A stretch of 64,000 nt of DNA, taken from positions 3,063,001 to 3,127,000 of the forward strand of contig NZ_CP104694.1 of the NCBI RefSeq assembly GCF_025398735.1, read 5' to 3'. The stretch's first letter is position 1. Each line of letters begins with the position of its first letter. The stretch is from Tahibacter amnicola. Its GTDB lineage: Bacteria; Pseudomonadota; Gammaproteobacteria; Xanthomonadales; Rhodanobacteraceae. A program made the position numbers and the translations under genes. The notes beneath the pieces are model-generated. The model searched no databases, had not been told where the DNA came from, and saw nothing but the letters and a program-made list of their open reading frames with translations. Below are positions 16,479 to 26,361 of the stretch, piece after piece.

Positions 16479-16527
16479 CCTGTCGTGGCAATGGGCCGGT
16501 GGCGGGTGACGTGGCGAGGAGTTTTTC

Positions 16528-17511
16528 ATGGCAGTGTTAGCCGACCGGTTCGGGAGGCAGTTTCCGTATCTGCGGCTATCGTTGCTGGAGGCCTGCAATT
16601 TTCGCTGCAGCTATTGCCTGCCGGATGGATATCACGCCGCGCCCGGTCTGCCGGCGCCGTTGCGTATCGACGAAATAGAACGCCTGCTGCGTGCCTTCGC
16701 CGATATGGGAATGCGCAAGGTACGGCTGACGGGGGGCGAACCGACGCTGCGCAAGGATCTTCCGGCGATCGTGCGGGTGGCCGCGACGACGCCCGGTGTA
16801 TCCACCGTCGCGATGACGACCAACGGTTGCCTGTTGCGTCGGCGCTGGCCGGAATGGCGCGCTGCGGGCCTGACGGCTCTGAATGTCAGCGTGGACACGC
16901 TGGATCGGGCGCGTTTCGCACAGATTACCGGCCATGACCGGCTTGACGACATCTGCGCCGGCATTGACGAGGCAGTCGACGGCGGATTCACCCGCATCAA
17001 GCTAAACGCGGTGCTGCTGCGCGGCCTGAACGACGACCAGCTGCCGGCATTTGTCGACTATGTGCGCCAGCGGCCAGTCAGTATCCGGTTCATCGAATTG
17101 ATGCGTACCGGGTGCAACAAGTCCTATTTCGAACGCCATCATCTGCGTGCTGACATCATCGCAGACGCGCTGGTGGCGGCGGGATGGCGCTGCTTGCCGC
17201 GTAGCGCTGATGCGGGGCCCGCCGTGGAGTATGCGCACCCGAACTACCAGGGCCGCATCGGCATCATTGCGCCGTACGCGCGCGACTTCTGCGCCGGGTG
17301 CAATCGCCTGCGGGTCACCGCGCAGGGCGACCTGCGGCTCTGCCTGTTCGGTCATTTCGGCGTTCCCCTGCGTCCGATGCTGCAGAACGACGACCAGATA
17401 CCGGACCTGAAAGCGGCCCTGTCGGGGCAGCTCGGGTTGAAGGCGGCAGGCCACGGCCTGCACCAGGACGACACCGGCATGACGCCGCACCTTGCGTCGG
17501 TCGGCGGCTGA
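16528..17511 (+). CDS. moaA: GTP 3',8-cyclase MoaA (molybdenum cofactor biosynthesis)
   Basis: 327 residues. The radical-SAM cluster motif CNFRCSYC spans residues 23-30, the GGEPTLRKDL block follows, the second cluster cysteines are in FCAGCNRLRVTAQGDLRLCL, and the protein ends in the required Gly-Gly (ASVGG). MoaA converts GTP to the cyclic precursor of molybdopterin. GAGGAGTTTTTC precedes the ATG. It is followed by moeA, both needed for the NarG cofactor. moaB/C/D/E are not in the window. Confidence 0.95.
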   Translation: MAVLADRFGRQFPYLRLSLLEACNFRCSYCLPDGYHAAPGLPAPLRIDEIERLLRAFADMGMRKVRLTGGEPTLRKDLPAIVRVAATTPGVSTVAMTTNGCLLRRRWPEWRAAGLTALNVSVDTLDRARFAQITGHDRLDDICAGIDEAVDGGFTRIKLNAVLLRGLNDDQLPAFVDYVRQRPVSIRFIELMRTGCNKSYFERHHLRADIIADALVAAGWRCLPRSADAGPAVEYAHPNYQGRIGIIAPYARDFCAGCNRLRVTAQGDLRLCLFGHFGVPLRPMLQNDDQIPDLKAALSGQLGLKAAGHGLHQDDTGMTPHLASVGG

Positions 17512-17556
17512 TGCACGCCGGCCGCGCGGTTTGAGACATCCCGGGAGGCAATAATC

Positions 17557-18807
17557 ATGATCCACGTAGAAGCAGCGCAGGCATTGATTCGCGACCTGTG
17601 CACACGGCTGCCGGCGGAATCGGTCCCACTGGGGCGCGCCTTGAATCGTGTGCTCGCCCGGGATCTCCACGCGACGGACGCGTTGCCGCCGTTCGACAAT
17701 TCGGCCATGGACGGCTTTGCGGTGAACTGCGCCGGTTCCGTTCTCCGGGAAAATGCGGAATTCGGTGTGGGTGGAGAGATCGCTGCCGGCGACAGCGCGC
17801 GTCGCTGCGCCACGGGGGCGATCGAGATCATGACGGGCGCGCCGATGCCGGAGGGATGCGATGCGGTCATTCCCGTCGAGAACGTCGAAATCACCGAGCG
17901 GGACGCGACGGGCCGGGCATTGCGGATCCGGTTGATCAAGCCTGCGTGCGCCGGCCAGCATGTGCGTCGGGCCGGCGAGGACATCGCGCTGGGAGCGCTC
18001 GCACTCCCATCAGGCAGCTGGATCGCGCCATCGCAGTTGATGGTACTTGCGGGCTTGGGACTGCCGGAGGTTCCAGTGGTGCGCCGGCCGCGCGTGGCGC
18101 TGCTCTGCACGGGGCGCGAGCTGGTGGATGACCCGGGGCAGTCGCTGGCGTTCGGACAGATCCGCAATACGAATGGTCCGTACCTGGCGGCACGCATGGC
18201 GGAAACGGCGGAGGTGGTCTGTGGCGAGACGGTGACAGATGACACGGGCGCATTCGTGCGGGCTCTGGATCGTGCGTTGGACCAGGACGTTGATGTCATC
18301 GTGAGTACCGGTGCCGTATCGATGGGGCGCTACGACTTCGTGCCGGGCGTCCTGCGCAGCATGGGGGCGACGATCTATTTCCACAAAGTCGCCATGCGGC
18401 CGGGAAAACCCCTGTTGTTCGCGCGCCTGCCCGGCGGGCAGTTGTATTTCGGATTGCCGGGAAATCCCGTCTCCAGTGCGATCGGACTTCGATTCTTCGT
18501 CGAATGCGCGTTTCGCGCGCTGCTGGGGCTGCCCGCCGAGAAGGCGTGGCGTCTTTCACTGGGGCATCCGGTGACGAAGAAGGCTGGCGTCCGCCTGCAC
18601 CAGAAAGCGGCATTGGCGATTCGCAGCGGCGGCGCGGCGGTGGTGCAGCTGCTCGCCGGACAAGAGTCGTTCCGTACGTTACCGATGGCCGCTGCAACAG
18701 TCTGGGCGGTGCTGCCGGAATCCGCGGAGATGCTGGTGGAAGGCGACTGCATCGATGTGTACGCGATGGAGCACACGCAGAGTGGCCTGTTTGCCTTCGA
18801 TGCGTAG
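17557..18807 (+). CDS. moeA: Molybdopterin molybdenumtransferase MoeA
   Basis: 416 residues with GGGAGG upstream of ATG 17557. Visible are LPPFDNSAMDGFAV near 43, ATGAIEIMTGAPMPEGCDAV near 88, VALLCTGRELVDD near 182, STGAVSMGRYDFV near 250, and FGLPGNPVSS near 307, all MoeA landmarks. It inserts molybdate into adenylylated molybdopterin. It follows moaA by 45 bases, probably in one transcript. Confidence 0.95.
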   Translation: MIHVEAAQALIRDLCTRLPAESVPLGRALNRVLARDLHATDALPPFDNSAMDGFAVNCAGSVLRENAEFGVGGEIAAGDSARRCATGAIEIMTGAPMPEGCDAVIPVENVEITERDATGRALRIRLIKPACAGQHVRRAGEDIALGALALPSGSWIAPSQLMVLAGLGLPEVPVVRRPRVALLCTGRELVDDPGQSLAFGQIRNTNGPYLAARMAETAEVVCGETVTDDTGAFVRALDRALDQDVDVIVSTGAVSMGRYDFVPGVLRSMGATIYFHKVAMRPGKPLLFARLPGGQLYFGLPGNPVSSAIGLRFFVECAFRALLGLPAEKAWRLSLGHPVTKKAGVRLHQKAALAIRSGGAAVVQLLAGQESFRTLPMAAATVWAVLPESAEMLVEGDCIDVYAMEHTQSGLFAFDA

Positions 18808-18843
18808 CACCGTTGCGAAGCGCCATCCATCTCTTGCGCACCT

Positions 18844-18892
18844 TTGACTCAAGTCAATGCCCGGCCGAGGCCGCCTGCCTAGTCTTGCTACC
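18844..18892 (+). promoter_or_regulatory. TTGAC-type FNR-family site and narK promoter
   Basis: TTGAC-TCAA-GTCAA at 18844-18857 is a perfect palindrome. TAGTCT at 18880-18885 lies exactly at the -10 position for class II activation (start about 18892, centre at -41.5). This is the best-formed promoter of the set and precedes narKGHJI. Confidence 0.65.
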
Positions 18893-18919
18893 AGACTGAT
18901 TGATCCTGCGAGATGGCCC

Positions 18920-20326
18920 ATGAGCGCTGTGCATAAACTGCCTGCCGCACCGGATTCGAGTGTGCTGGAGGAGTGGTACCCCGAGGACCCTGCATTCTGG
19001 CGCGACCGCGGAAGTCGCATCGCCAATCGCAACCTGGCCATCTCAATCCCTGCGCTGCTGCTGGCCTTCGCCGTCTGGATGATGTTTTCCGCGGTGACCT
19101 TGGGGTTGCCAAAAATCGGTTTTGCATTCACCACCGACCAGCTGTTCTGGCTCGCCGCGCTGCCGGCACTCTCCGGCGCGACGCTGCGGGTGTTTTACAG
19201 CTTCCTGGTACCGATCTTTGGTGGTCGCCGATGGACGGCGATTTCGACCGCGTCGCTGCTGATTCCTTGTGCATGGCTGGGAATTGCCGTGCAGGACCCG
19301 ACGACGCCGTTCTGGCAGTTCGCGGCAATTGCGATTCTGTGCGGCCTGGGTGGCGGCAACTTCGCCTCGTCAATGGCCAATATCTCGTTCTTCTTCCCGA
19401 AAGCGCGCCAGGGTTACGCGTTGGGGATGAACGCAGGCCTGGGCAACCTGGGTGTCTCGGTCACACAATTTGTCATACCGCTGGTGATCAGCACGGCCTG
19501 CCTGGGGTCGATCGCGGGTGCGGCGCAGATGACGGGCGATGGGAAAGCCCTCTACCTGCAGAACGCGGGATTCATCTGGCTGCCGCTGCTGGTCGCCAGT
19601 GCGGTGGCGGCATGGTTCGGCATGGACGACCTGGCCAGCGCGCGCTCCAGCCTTTCCGAGCAATCGCTGATTTTCCGGCGCAAACACAACTGGCTGATGT
19701 GCTGGTTGTATATCGGCACCTTCGGCAGCTTCATCGGTTTCTCAGCCGGCTTTCCGATGCTGACGAAAACACTGTTTCCGGGCGTGGAAGCGCTGAAGTT
19801 CGCCTTTCTCGGGCCGTTGGTCGGCGCGCTGGCGCGGTCGGCGGGTGGCGCGCTTGCCGATCGCCTGGGCGGCGCGCGACTGACCCTGATGGTGTTTGCG
19901 GGAATGATCGGCGCCGTGGGTGGCGTGCTGTACTTCCTGCCCGGCGAAACCTCCGCGGGAAACTTCCACGGCTTCCTGGCGATGTTTCTGCTGCTCTTCA
20001 TCTTCAGCGGCATCGGCAACGCCAGCACGTTCCGCATGATTCCGGTGATATTCCGCACGCTGCACGAGCGCTGGAGTGCGTCGGGTGGCGCGGCAGGCAA
20101 GGTCGCCGCGACGCGCCAGGCCGGCATTGAATCCGCCGCGGTGATCGGGTTTTCCTCGGCGATCGGCGCCTACGGCGGCTTCTTCATACCCAAGAGCTTT
20201 GGCTCGTCGATCGGGTTGACCGGTAGCGCTGCGCCGGCACTGATCGGATTCATCGCCTTCTACTTCTCGTGCCTGGCGATCACCTGGTGGTGGTACTTCC
20301 GCAAGCGCGCCGAGTGCCCCTGTTGA
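18920..20326 (+). CDS. narK: Nitrate/nitrite transporter NarK (MFS, NNP family), first copy
   Basis: 468 residues from ATG 18920 (MSAVHKLP), about twelve membrane segments. The NNP signatures are present: GLGGGNFASSMANISFFFPK near 150 and the second glycine-rich nitrate motif around AGKVAATRQAGIESAAVIGF near 395. The extended N-terminal cytoplasmic leader (EEWYPEDPAFW) is typical of the NarK2/antiporter type. It imports nitrate or exchanges it for nitrite. narG follows 61 bases later with no separate site seen, so narK and nar probably share the promoter at 18844. Confidence 0.93.
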   Translation: MSAVHKLPAAPDSSVLEEWYPEDPAFWRDRGSRIANRNLAISIPALLLAFAVWMMFSAVTLGLPKIGFAFTTDQLFWLAALPALSGATLRVFYSFLVPIFGGRRWTAISTASLLIPCAWLGIAVQDPTTPFWQFAAIAILCGLGGGNFASSMANISFFFPKARQGYALGMNAGLGNLGVSVTQFVIPLVISTACLGSIAGAAQMTGDGKALYLQNAGFIWLPLLVASAVAAWFGMDDLASARSSLSEQSLIFRRKHNWLMCWLYIGTFGSFIGFSAGFPMLTKTLFPGVEALKFAFLGPLVGALARSAGGALADRLGGARLTLMVFAGMIGAVGGVLYFLPGETSAGNFHGFLAMFLLLFIFSGIGNASTFRMIPVIFRTLHERWSASGGAAGKVAATRQAGIESAAVIGFSSAIGAYGGFFIPKSFGSSIGLTGSAAPALIGFIAFYFSCLAITWWWYFRKRAECPC

Positions 20327-20387
20327 TCGCCCTGAATGGCCAGCGGCGGGTACGGACCTTTCTGCAAGATCCTGGAGCACAATGCCC

Positions 20388-23300
20388 ATGAGTCATTTCC
20401 TCGACCGTCTGAATTTCTTCAAGCCGGCGGCTGAGCCCTTCTCCGACGGCCATGGCGCGCTACGCACAGAGGAGCGCCAGTGGGAAGATTCCTACCGCCA
20501 GCGCTGGCAGTACGACAAGATCGTGCGGTCGACGCATGGCGTGAACTGCACCGGCTCGTGCAGCTGGAAGGTGTACGTCAAGAACGGGCTGGTTACCTGG
20601 GAAACCCAGCAGACCGACTATCCGCGCACGCGGCCGGACCTGCCCAATCACGAGCCGCGCGGCTGCCCCCGTGGCGCGAGCTATTCCTGGTATCTGTACA
20701 GCGCCAACCGGGTGAAGTACCCGCTCATGCGAAGCGCGCTGCTGCGCCTCTGGCGGGCCGCCCGCAAGACGCTTGCTCCGGTGGAAGCCTGGGCGAGCAT
20801 TGTCGAAGACCCCGAAAAGGCGCGCAGCTACAAGAGCAAGCGCGGAATGGGCGGTTTCGTGCGCGTGAGCTGGGAGGAGGTGAACGAAGTCATTGCCGCT
20901 TCGAACCTCTATACCGTGAAGCAGTACGGCCCCGATCGCGTGGTTGGGTTTTCGCCCATTCCGGCCATGTCGATGGTGTCCTACGCGGCAGGAGCACGCT
21001 ACCTGTCCCTGCTCGGCGGCGCCTGCCTGAGCTTCTACGACTGGTACTGTGACCTGCCGCCGGCATCCCCGCAGGTATGGGGCGAGCAGACAGACGTACC
21101 GGAATCGGCGGACTGGTACAACAGCCGCTACATCATTGCGTGGGGTTCCAACGTGCCCCAGACGCGCACCCCCGACGCGCACTTCTTTACCGAGGCCCGC
21201 TACAACGGCACCAAGACGGTTGCCATCACGCCGGACTACTCGGAAGTAGCCAAGCTGACCGATCACTGGCTACACCCCAAGCAGGGAACCGATGCGGCGC
21301 TGGCCTTTGCGTTTGGCCACGTGGTGCTCCGGGAGTTTCACGTTGACCGTCCGTCAGACTATTTCGTCGAATACTGCCGCGAGTACTCCGACATGCCGTT
21401 GCTGGTGCGGCTGGAGAAACGCGCTGACGGGCGCCTGGTTCCCGAACGCTTCCTGCGCGCCAGTGACCTGGGTGGTCTGGGCGAGGGCAACAATCCCGAA
21501 TGGAAGACGCTGGCGGTCGATGATGAAACCGGCGCGATCACCGTGCCGAACGGCTCCGTGGGCTTCCGCTGGGGCGAGAAGGGCAAGTGGAATATCGAGC
21601 CGCGCGACAGTGCGGGTCGAAAGACGCGTCTTCGCCTGAGCCTGAAGGACACTCACGACCGCATCGCCGCCGTCAGCTTTCCCTATTTTGGGGGCGTGGA
21701 AAACGAGCACTGGACGGCAGCGACGTTCGAGGACGTGCTCGAACGGCATGTGCCGGTGATCTCTCTGCGCCTGGCGGATGGCCAGGACTGGGCCGTGGCG
21801 TCGGTCTACGACCTGCTGCTGGCGAACTACGGCGTCGATCGCGGCTTTGGCGGTGGCAACGTGGCCAAGGGATATGACGAGAACGTTCCTGGAACCCCCG
21901 CGTGGCAGGAAGCGATTACCGGCGTGCCGCGCGGCGAGGTCATCCAGATTGCGCGTGAATTCGCGCGCACTGCGGACAAGACACGCGGTCGCGCCATGAT
22001 CATCGTCGGCGCGGCGATGAATCATTGGTTCCACAACGACATGAACTACCGCGGTCTGATCAATCTCCTGGTCATGTGCGGTTGCGTGGGCCAGACCGGT
22101 GGCGGCTGGGCGCATTACGTCGGCCAGGAAAAGCTGCGACCGCAGACCGGCTGGCAGCCATTGGCGTTTGCGCTCGACTGGCAGCGTCCGCCGCGGCATA
22201 TGAATGGCACCTCGTTCTTCTATTTCAATTCCGACCAGTGGCGCTACGAAAAGCTGGACGTCAAGGAGATTCTCTCGCCATTGGCAGACCCGGCGAAATA
22301 CACGGGCACGCTGGCGGACTTCAACCTGCGCGCTGTACGAATGGGGTGGTTGCCCGCGGCGCCGCAGCTGAATCGCAATCCGCTGGCGATCGTGCGCGAG
22401 GCGCAGAAGGCCGGTATCGAGCCGGTGAAATACGCGGTGGAGCAGTTGCGCAACGGCGCACTGGACTTTGCTTTCGCCGATCCGGACGCACCGCAGAATT
22501 TTCCCCGGAGCCTGTTTATCTGGCGCTCCAACCTGCTTGGTTCGTCCGGCAAGGGGCACGAGTACATGTTGCGTCATCTGCTGGGCACGCGGCATGGGCT
22601 GCAAGGCAAGGATCTGGGCGAACGTGGCGCGGCCAAACCCGAGGAAGTGACTTGGCGGGATACGGCGCCCGAGGGAAAGCTGGACCTGCTGGTGACGCTG
22701 GATTTCCGCATGTGTACCACGGCGCTCTACTCCGACATCGTGTTGCCGACGGCGACCTGGTACGAGAAGAACGATCTCAATACGTCCGACATGCATCCGT
22801 TCATCCACCCGCTTTCCAAGGCGGTGGACCCGGCCTGGGGCGCGCGGAGCGACTGGGACATCTTCAAGGGAATCGCCCGTGCGGTCAGCGAAATGGCGCC
22901 GGGCGTGCTCGGTGTCGAGAAAGACCTGGTGCTGGTGCCGACGCTCCACGACACACCGAACGAGCTGGCGATGCCACTGGGGGTCGTCGACTGGAAGAAG
23001 GGTGAGTGCGAACCCATCCCCGGCAAGACCATGCCCGCGATGACGGTGGTGGAACGCGATTACCCCAATCTCTACAAGAAGTTCACCTCGCTCGGTCCGC
23101 TGCTCGATTCCCAGGGCAATGGCGGCAAGGGGATGCAGTGGGACACGCGCGACGAAGTGGATTTTCTCGGGGCGCTGAACCACCGCGTCGCCGACGAAGG
23201 GGTCAGCAAAGGCCGTCCCGCGATCGAAACGGCGATTGACGCGTGTGAAGTCATTCTCCACCTGGCGCCGGAAACCAACGGGCACGTCGCCGTAAAGGCG

Positions 23301-24131
23301 TGGGAGTCACTCGGGACGTTCACCGGGCGCGACCACACGCACCTGGCCGTCGGCAAGGAACACGAGGCCATCCGGTTCCGCGACGTGCAGGCGCAACCGC
23401 GCAAGATCATCTCGTCGCCCATCTGGTCCGGTCTGGAAGACGAGCACGTCAGCTACAACGCCGGCTATACGAACGTGCACGAGCGGATTCCCTGGCGCAC
23501 GCTGACGGGCCGGCAGCAGTTCTACCAGGATCATGCGTGGATGATCGCCTTCGGCGAGGGGTTCATGTCGTACCGGCCGCCGGTCAACACCAAGACGATC
23601 GCGCCGATGCTGGGCAAGAAGCCCAACGGCCATCCGGAGATCGTTCTCAACTGGATTACGCCGCACCAGAAGTGGGGCATCCACAGCACCTACAGCGACA
23701 ACCTGATCATGCAGACGTTGTCGCGCGGCGGTCCGATCGTGTGGCTGAGCGAAGACGACGCGCGCAGCGCTGGCATCGAGGATAACGACTGGATCGAGCT
23801 GTTCAACGTCAACGGCGCGATTGCCGCGCGTGCGGTCGTGAGTCAGCGCGTGATGAACGGCATGGCCATGATGTACCACGCCCAGGAACGCATCATCAAC
23901 ACGCCAGGGTCTGAAGTGACCGGGACACGCGGCGGCATTCATAACTCGGTGACGCGCGTGGTGGTGAAGCCGACGCACATGATTGGCGGATACGCGCAGC
24001 TGAGCTACGGATTCAACTATTACGGCACGACCGGCACCAATCGCGACGAATTCGTGATCGTGCGGAAGATGCGTCGCATCGACTGGCTGGACGATGAAGC
24101 GGTGCCGGCCGGTTCGAAGGAGGTGGTGTGA
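20388..24131 (+). CDS. narG: Respiratory nitrate reductase alpha subunit NarG
   Basis: 1247 residues. ATG 20388 (MSHFLDRLNFFK) aligns with the E. coli start; an ATG two codons earlier is also possible. The [4Fe-4S] ligands H50, C54, C58 (STHGVNCTGSC) and the Mo-ligand Asp in SFYDWYCDLPPASPQ are present. It carries bis-MGD and reduces nitrate to nitrite on the cytoplasmic face of the membrane, taking electrons from NarH. The stop overlaps narH (ATGA). Confidence 0.98.
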   Translation: MSHFLDRLNFFKPAAEPFSDGHGALRTEERQWEDSYRQRWQYDKIVRSTHGVNCTGSCSWKVYVKNGLVTWETQQTDYPRTRPDLPNHEPRGCPRGASYSWYLYSANRVKYPLMRSALLRLWRAARKTLAPVEAWASIVEDPEKARSYKSKRGMGGFVRVSWEEVNEVIAASNLYTVKQYGPDRVVGFSPIPAMSMVSYAAGARYLSLLGGACLSFYDWYCDLPPASPQVWGEQTDVPESADWYNSRYIIAWGSNVPQTRTPDAHFFTEARYNGTKTVAITPDYSEVAKLTDHWLHPKQGTDAALAFAFGHVVLREFHVDRPSDYFVEYCREYSDMPLLVRLEKRADGRLVPERFLRASDLGGLGEGNNPEWKTLAVDDETGAITVPNGSVGFRWGEKGKWNIEPRDSAGRKTRLRLSLKDTHDRIAAVSFPYFGGVENEHWTAATFEDVLERHVPVISLRLADGQDWAVASVYDLLLANYGVDRGFGGGNVAKGYDENVPGTPAWQEAITGVPRGEVIQIAREFARTADKTRGRAMIIVGAAMNHWFHNDMNYRGLINLLVMCGCVGQTGGGWAHYVGQEKLRPQTGWQPLAFALDWQRPPRHMNGTSFFYFNSDQWRYEKLDVKEILSPLADPAKYTGTLADFNLRAVRMGWLPAAPQLNRNPLAIVREAQKAGIEPVKYAVEQLRNGALDFAFADPDAPQNFPRSLFIWRSNLLGSSGKGHEYMLRHLLGTRHGLQGKDLGERGAAKPEEVTWRDTAPEGKLDLLVTLDFRMCTTALYSDIVLPTATWYEKNDLNTSDMHPFIHPLSKAVDPAWGARSDWDIFKGIARAVSEMAPGVLGVEKDLVLVPTLHDTPNELAMPLGVVDWKKGECEPIPGKTMPAMTVVERDYPNLYKKFTSLGPLLDSQGNGGKGMQWDTRDEVDFLGALNHRVADEGVSKGRPAIETAIDACEVILHLAPETNGHVAVKAWESLGTFTGRDHTHLAVGKEHEAIRFRDVQAQPRKIISSPIWSGLEDEHVSYNAGYTNVHERIPWRTLTGRQQFYQDHAWMIAFGEGFMSYRPPVNTKTIAPMLGKKPNGHPEIVLNWITPHQKWGIHSTYSDNLIMQTLSRGGPIVWLSEDDARSAGIEDNDWIELFNVNGAIAARAVVSQRVMNGMAMMYHAQERIINTPGSEVTGTRGGIHNSVTRVVVKPTHMIGGYAQLSYGFNYYGTTGTNRDEFVIVRKMRRIDWLDDEAVPAGSKEVV

Positions 24132-25678
24132 TGAAGGTGCGCGCCCAGATTGCGATGGTGCTCAACCTCGACAAGTGCATCGGCTGCCACACGTGCTCGA
24201 TCACCTGCAAGAACGTATGGACGTCCCGCGAAGGCGTCGAGTACGCGTGGTTCAACAACGTCGAGACGAAGCCCGGCGTGGGGTATCCGCGGGAGTGGGA
24301 GAATCAGCGAAAGTGGAACGGTGGCTGGGTTCGCACGGCCGGCGGTGCCTTGCAGTTGAAGGCGGGCGGCCGCTGGCGGCTGCTATCGAAGATCTTTGCC
24401 AATCCCGACTTGCCGCAGATTGACGACTACTACGAACCCTTCGACTTTGACTATCAGCACCTGCATGAAGCACCGGAGGGAAAGCACCAGCCGACAGCAA
24501 GGCCGCGCTCGCTGATTTCCGGCGAACGGATGCAGAAGATCGAGTGGGGGCCGAACTGGGAGGAGATCCTGGGCACGGAGTTTTCCAAGCGCTCCAAGGA
24601 TGCGAACTTCGATTCGATCCAGCGCGAGATCTACGGCGCCTTCGAAAAGACCTTCATGATGTACCTGCCGCGACTGTGCGAGCACTGCCTCAATCCGGCC
24701 TGCGTGGCATCGTGCCCGAGCGGCGCGATCTACAAGCGCGAAGAGGACGGTATCGTGCTGATCGACCAGGACAAGTGCCGTGGCTGGCGCATGTGCGTGT
24801 CGGGCTGCCCCTACAAGAAGATCTATTACAACTGGAAGAGCGGCAAGTCGGAAAAGTGCATCTTCTGTTACCCGCGCATCGAGATGGGGGAGCCCACCAT
24901 CTGTTCCGAGACGTGCGTAGGGCGTATCCGCTACCTCGGGGTGATGCTGTATGACGCTGACCGCATCGCGGAGGCGGCGTCCGTTCCCTCCGAGAAGGAC
25001 TTGTACCAGGCGCACCTGGACATCTTCCTGGATCCGAATGACCCGGCCGTGATCAGCGCGGCGCGGCGTGAGGGGATTCCCGACAGCTGGCTGGAGGCGG
25101 CGAAGGCCTCGCCTGTCTACAAGCTTGCCGTGGAGTGGAAGCTCGCACTGCCGCTGCATCCGGAATACCGCACCTTGCCGATGGTGTGGTACGTGCCTCC
25201 GCTCTCCCCGGTGCAGTCGGCTGCCGATGCGGGAAAGGTCGGCATGAATGGCGAGATTCCCGATGTGAAATCCCTGCGCATTCCGGTGCGCTATCTCGCC
25301 AACCTGCTCACGGCCGGTGACGAGGCGCCCGTCGTTACGGCGATGGAACGTCTGCTCGCGATGCGCGCCTGGCGTCGTGCATTGAACGTGGATGGCGTCG
25401 AGGATACGGCCGTCCTCGCGCAGGCTGGTTTGACGGTGGCGCAGGCCGAGTCGATGTACCGCTACCTGGCCATCGCCAACTACGAAGACCGTTTCGTGAT
25501 TCCCAGCGCGCATCGCGAATATGCCAACGATGCGTTCGGCGAGCGCGGCGGCTGTGGATTCACCTTTGGCGACGGGTGTTCTGCCGCATCGCCGGCGGAA
25601 GCCTTGTTTGGCGGGCGTTCCACGCGCCGGATGCACGTGACGCCCAATCGCCAGACCTCGAACAAGGAGCCGGTATGA
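24131..25678 (+). CDS. narH: Respiratory nitrate reductase beta subunit NarH
   Basis: 515 residues from ATG 24131 (MKVRAQIAMVLNLDKC). Cluster cysteines start at C16, C19, C22, C26; the middle groups are LCEHCLNPACVASCP and CRGWRMCVSGCPYKK, where the Trp replacing a Cys marks the [3Fe-4S] cluster; CIFCYPR and CSETCVGRIRYLG complete the set. It relays electrons from NarI haems to NarG. It overlaps narG and narJ by ATGA. Confidence 0.98.
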   Translation: MKVRAQIAMVLNLDKCIGCHTCSITCKNVWTSREGVEYAWFNNVETKPGVGYPREWENQRKWNGGWVRTAGGALQLKAGGRWRLLSKIFANPDLPQIDDYYEPFDFDYQHLHEAPEGKHQPTARPRSLISGERMQKIEWGPNWEEILGTEFSKRSKDANFDSIQREIYGAFEKTFMMYLPRLCEHCLNPACVASCPSGAIYKREEDGIVLIDQDKCRGWRMCVSGCPYKKIYYNWKSGKSEKCIFCYPRIEMGEPTICSETCVGRIRYLGVMLYDADRIAEAASVPSEKDLYQAHLDIFLDPNDPAVISAARREGIPDSWLEAAKASPVYKLAVEWKLALPLHPEYRTLPMVWYVPPLSPVQSAADAGKVGMNGEIPDVKSLRIPVRYLANLLTAGDEAPVVTAMERLLAMRAWRRALNVDGVEDTAVLAQAGLTVAQAESMYRYLAIANYEDRFVIPSAHREYANDAFGERGGCGFTFGDGCSAASPAEALFGGRSTRRMHVTPNRQTSNKEPV

Positions 25679-26361
25679 ACCTGCTCAAGCTCATCAGCGT
25701 GTTGCTGGAGTACCCGGACCCCACCTTGTGGGAGAACGCCGACGCATTGCGCGAAGTGGTGCGCACCGTCCCTCCGGACGGCACGCGGCGCGACGATCTG
25801 GCGCATTTCGTTGACACGCTGCTGGAATTGGATCCGATGGACGCCCAGGAACGCTGGCTGGCCTGTTTCGACCGGGGCAGGGCGATGAGCCTGCTGCTGT
25901 TTGAGCACATCCACGGCGAATCGCGGGATCGCGGCCAGGCCATGGTGGACCTTATGGAAACCTACCGGCGCAGCGGTTTTGAAATAGACAGTCGCGAATT
26001 GCCGGATTACCTGCCGCTGCTGCTGGAATACTTGTCGTTGCGGCCGGACGAGGAGAAGACCGACTGGCTGCGCCATACCGGTCACATTCTGGAGCTTCTC
26101 GCGGCGCGGGCCGCCGAGCGCGAAAGCCCGTATGCCCTGCTGTTCACCATGCTGGTGGAGGCGGGAGGCGGCACCGTCGAATTGTCGGCCATCCGGCGCC
26201 GCGTCCGCGATGAATCCCGTGACGACACGGCCGAGGTGATGGACCGCGTGTGGGAAGAGGAAGCCGTTCGCTTCGGCGCCACCGCACCGGATTCGTCGTG
26301 CGCACCGGCACGTCGCGTGCCGGAGGGTATTCGTCCTGCCGGGCAGGGGAACACGCCATGA
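25675..26361 (+). CDS. narJ: Nitrate reductase assembly chaperone NarJ
   Basis: 228 residues, all-helical. LKLISVLLEYPDPTLW at the N-terminus and LPDYLPLLLEYLSL near 105 are NarJ hallmarks. It binds apo-NarG and permits molybdenum-cofactor insertion before membrane docking. It overlaps narH and narI by ATGA. The C-terminal 30 residues (SSCAPARR...) are less conserved. Confidence 0.94.
   Translation: MNLLKLISVLLEYPDPTLWENADALREVVRTVPPDGTRRDDLAHFVDTLLELDPMDAQERWLACFDRGRAMSLLLFEHIHGESRDRGQAMVDLMETYRRSGFEIDSRELPDYLPLLLEYLSLRPDEEKTDWLRHTGHILELLAARAAERESPYALLFTMLVEAGGGTVELSAIRRRVRDESRDDTAEVMDRVWEEEAVRFGATAPDSSCAPARRVPEGIRPAGQGNTP

Noticed and set aside
20327-20387. Separate FNR-type site between narK and narG
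   Set aside because: No half-sites resembling TTGAT/C were found in these 61 bases.
21354-23285. Leftward frame of 643 codons inside narG
   Set aside because: Antisense shadow of a highly conserved NarG sequence.
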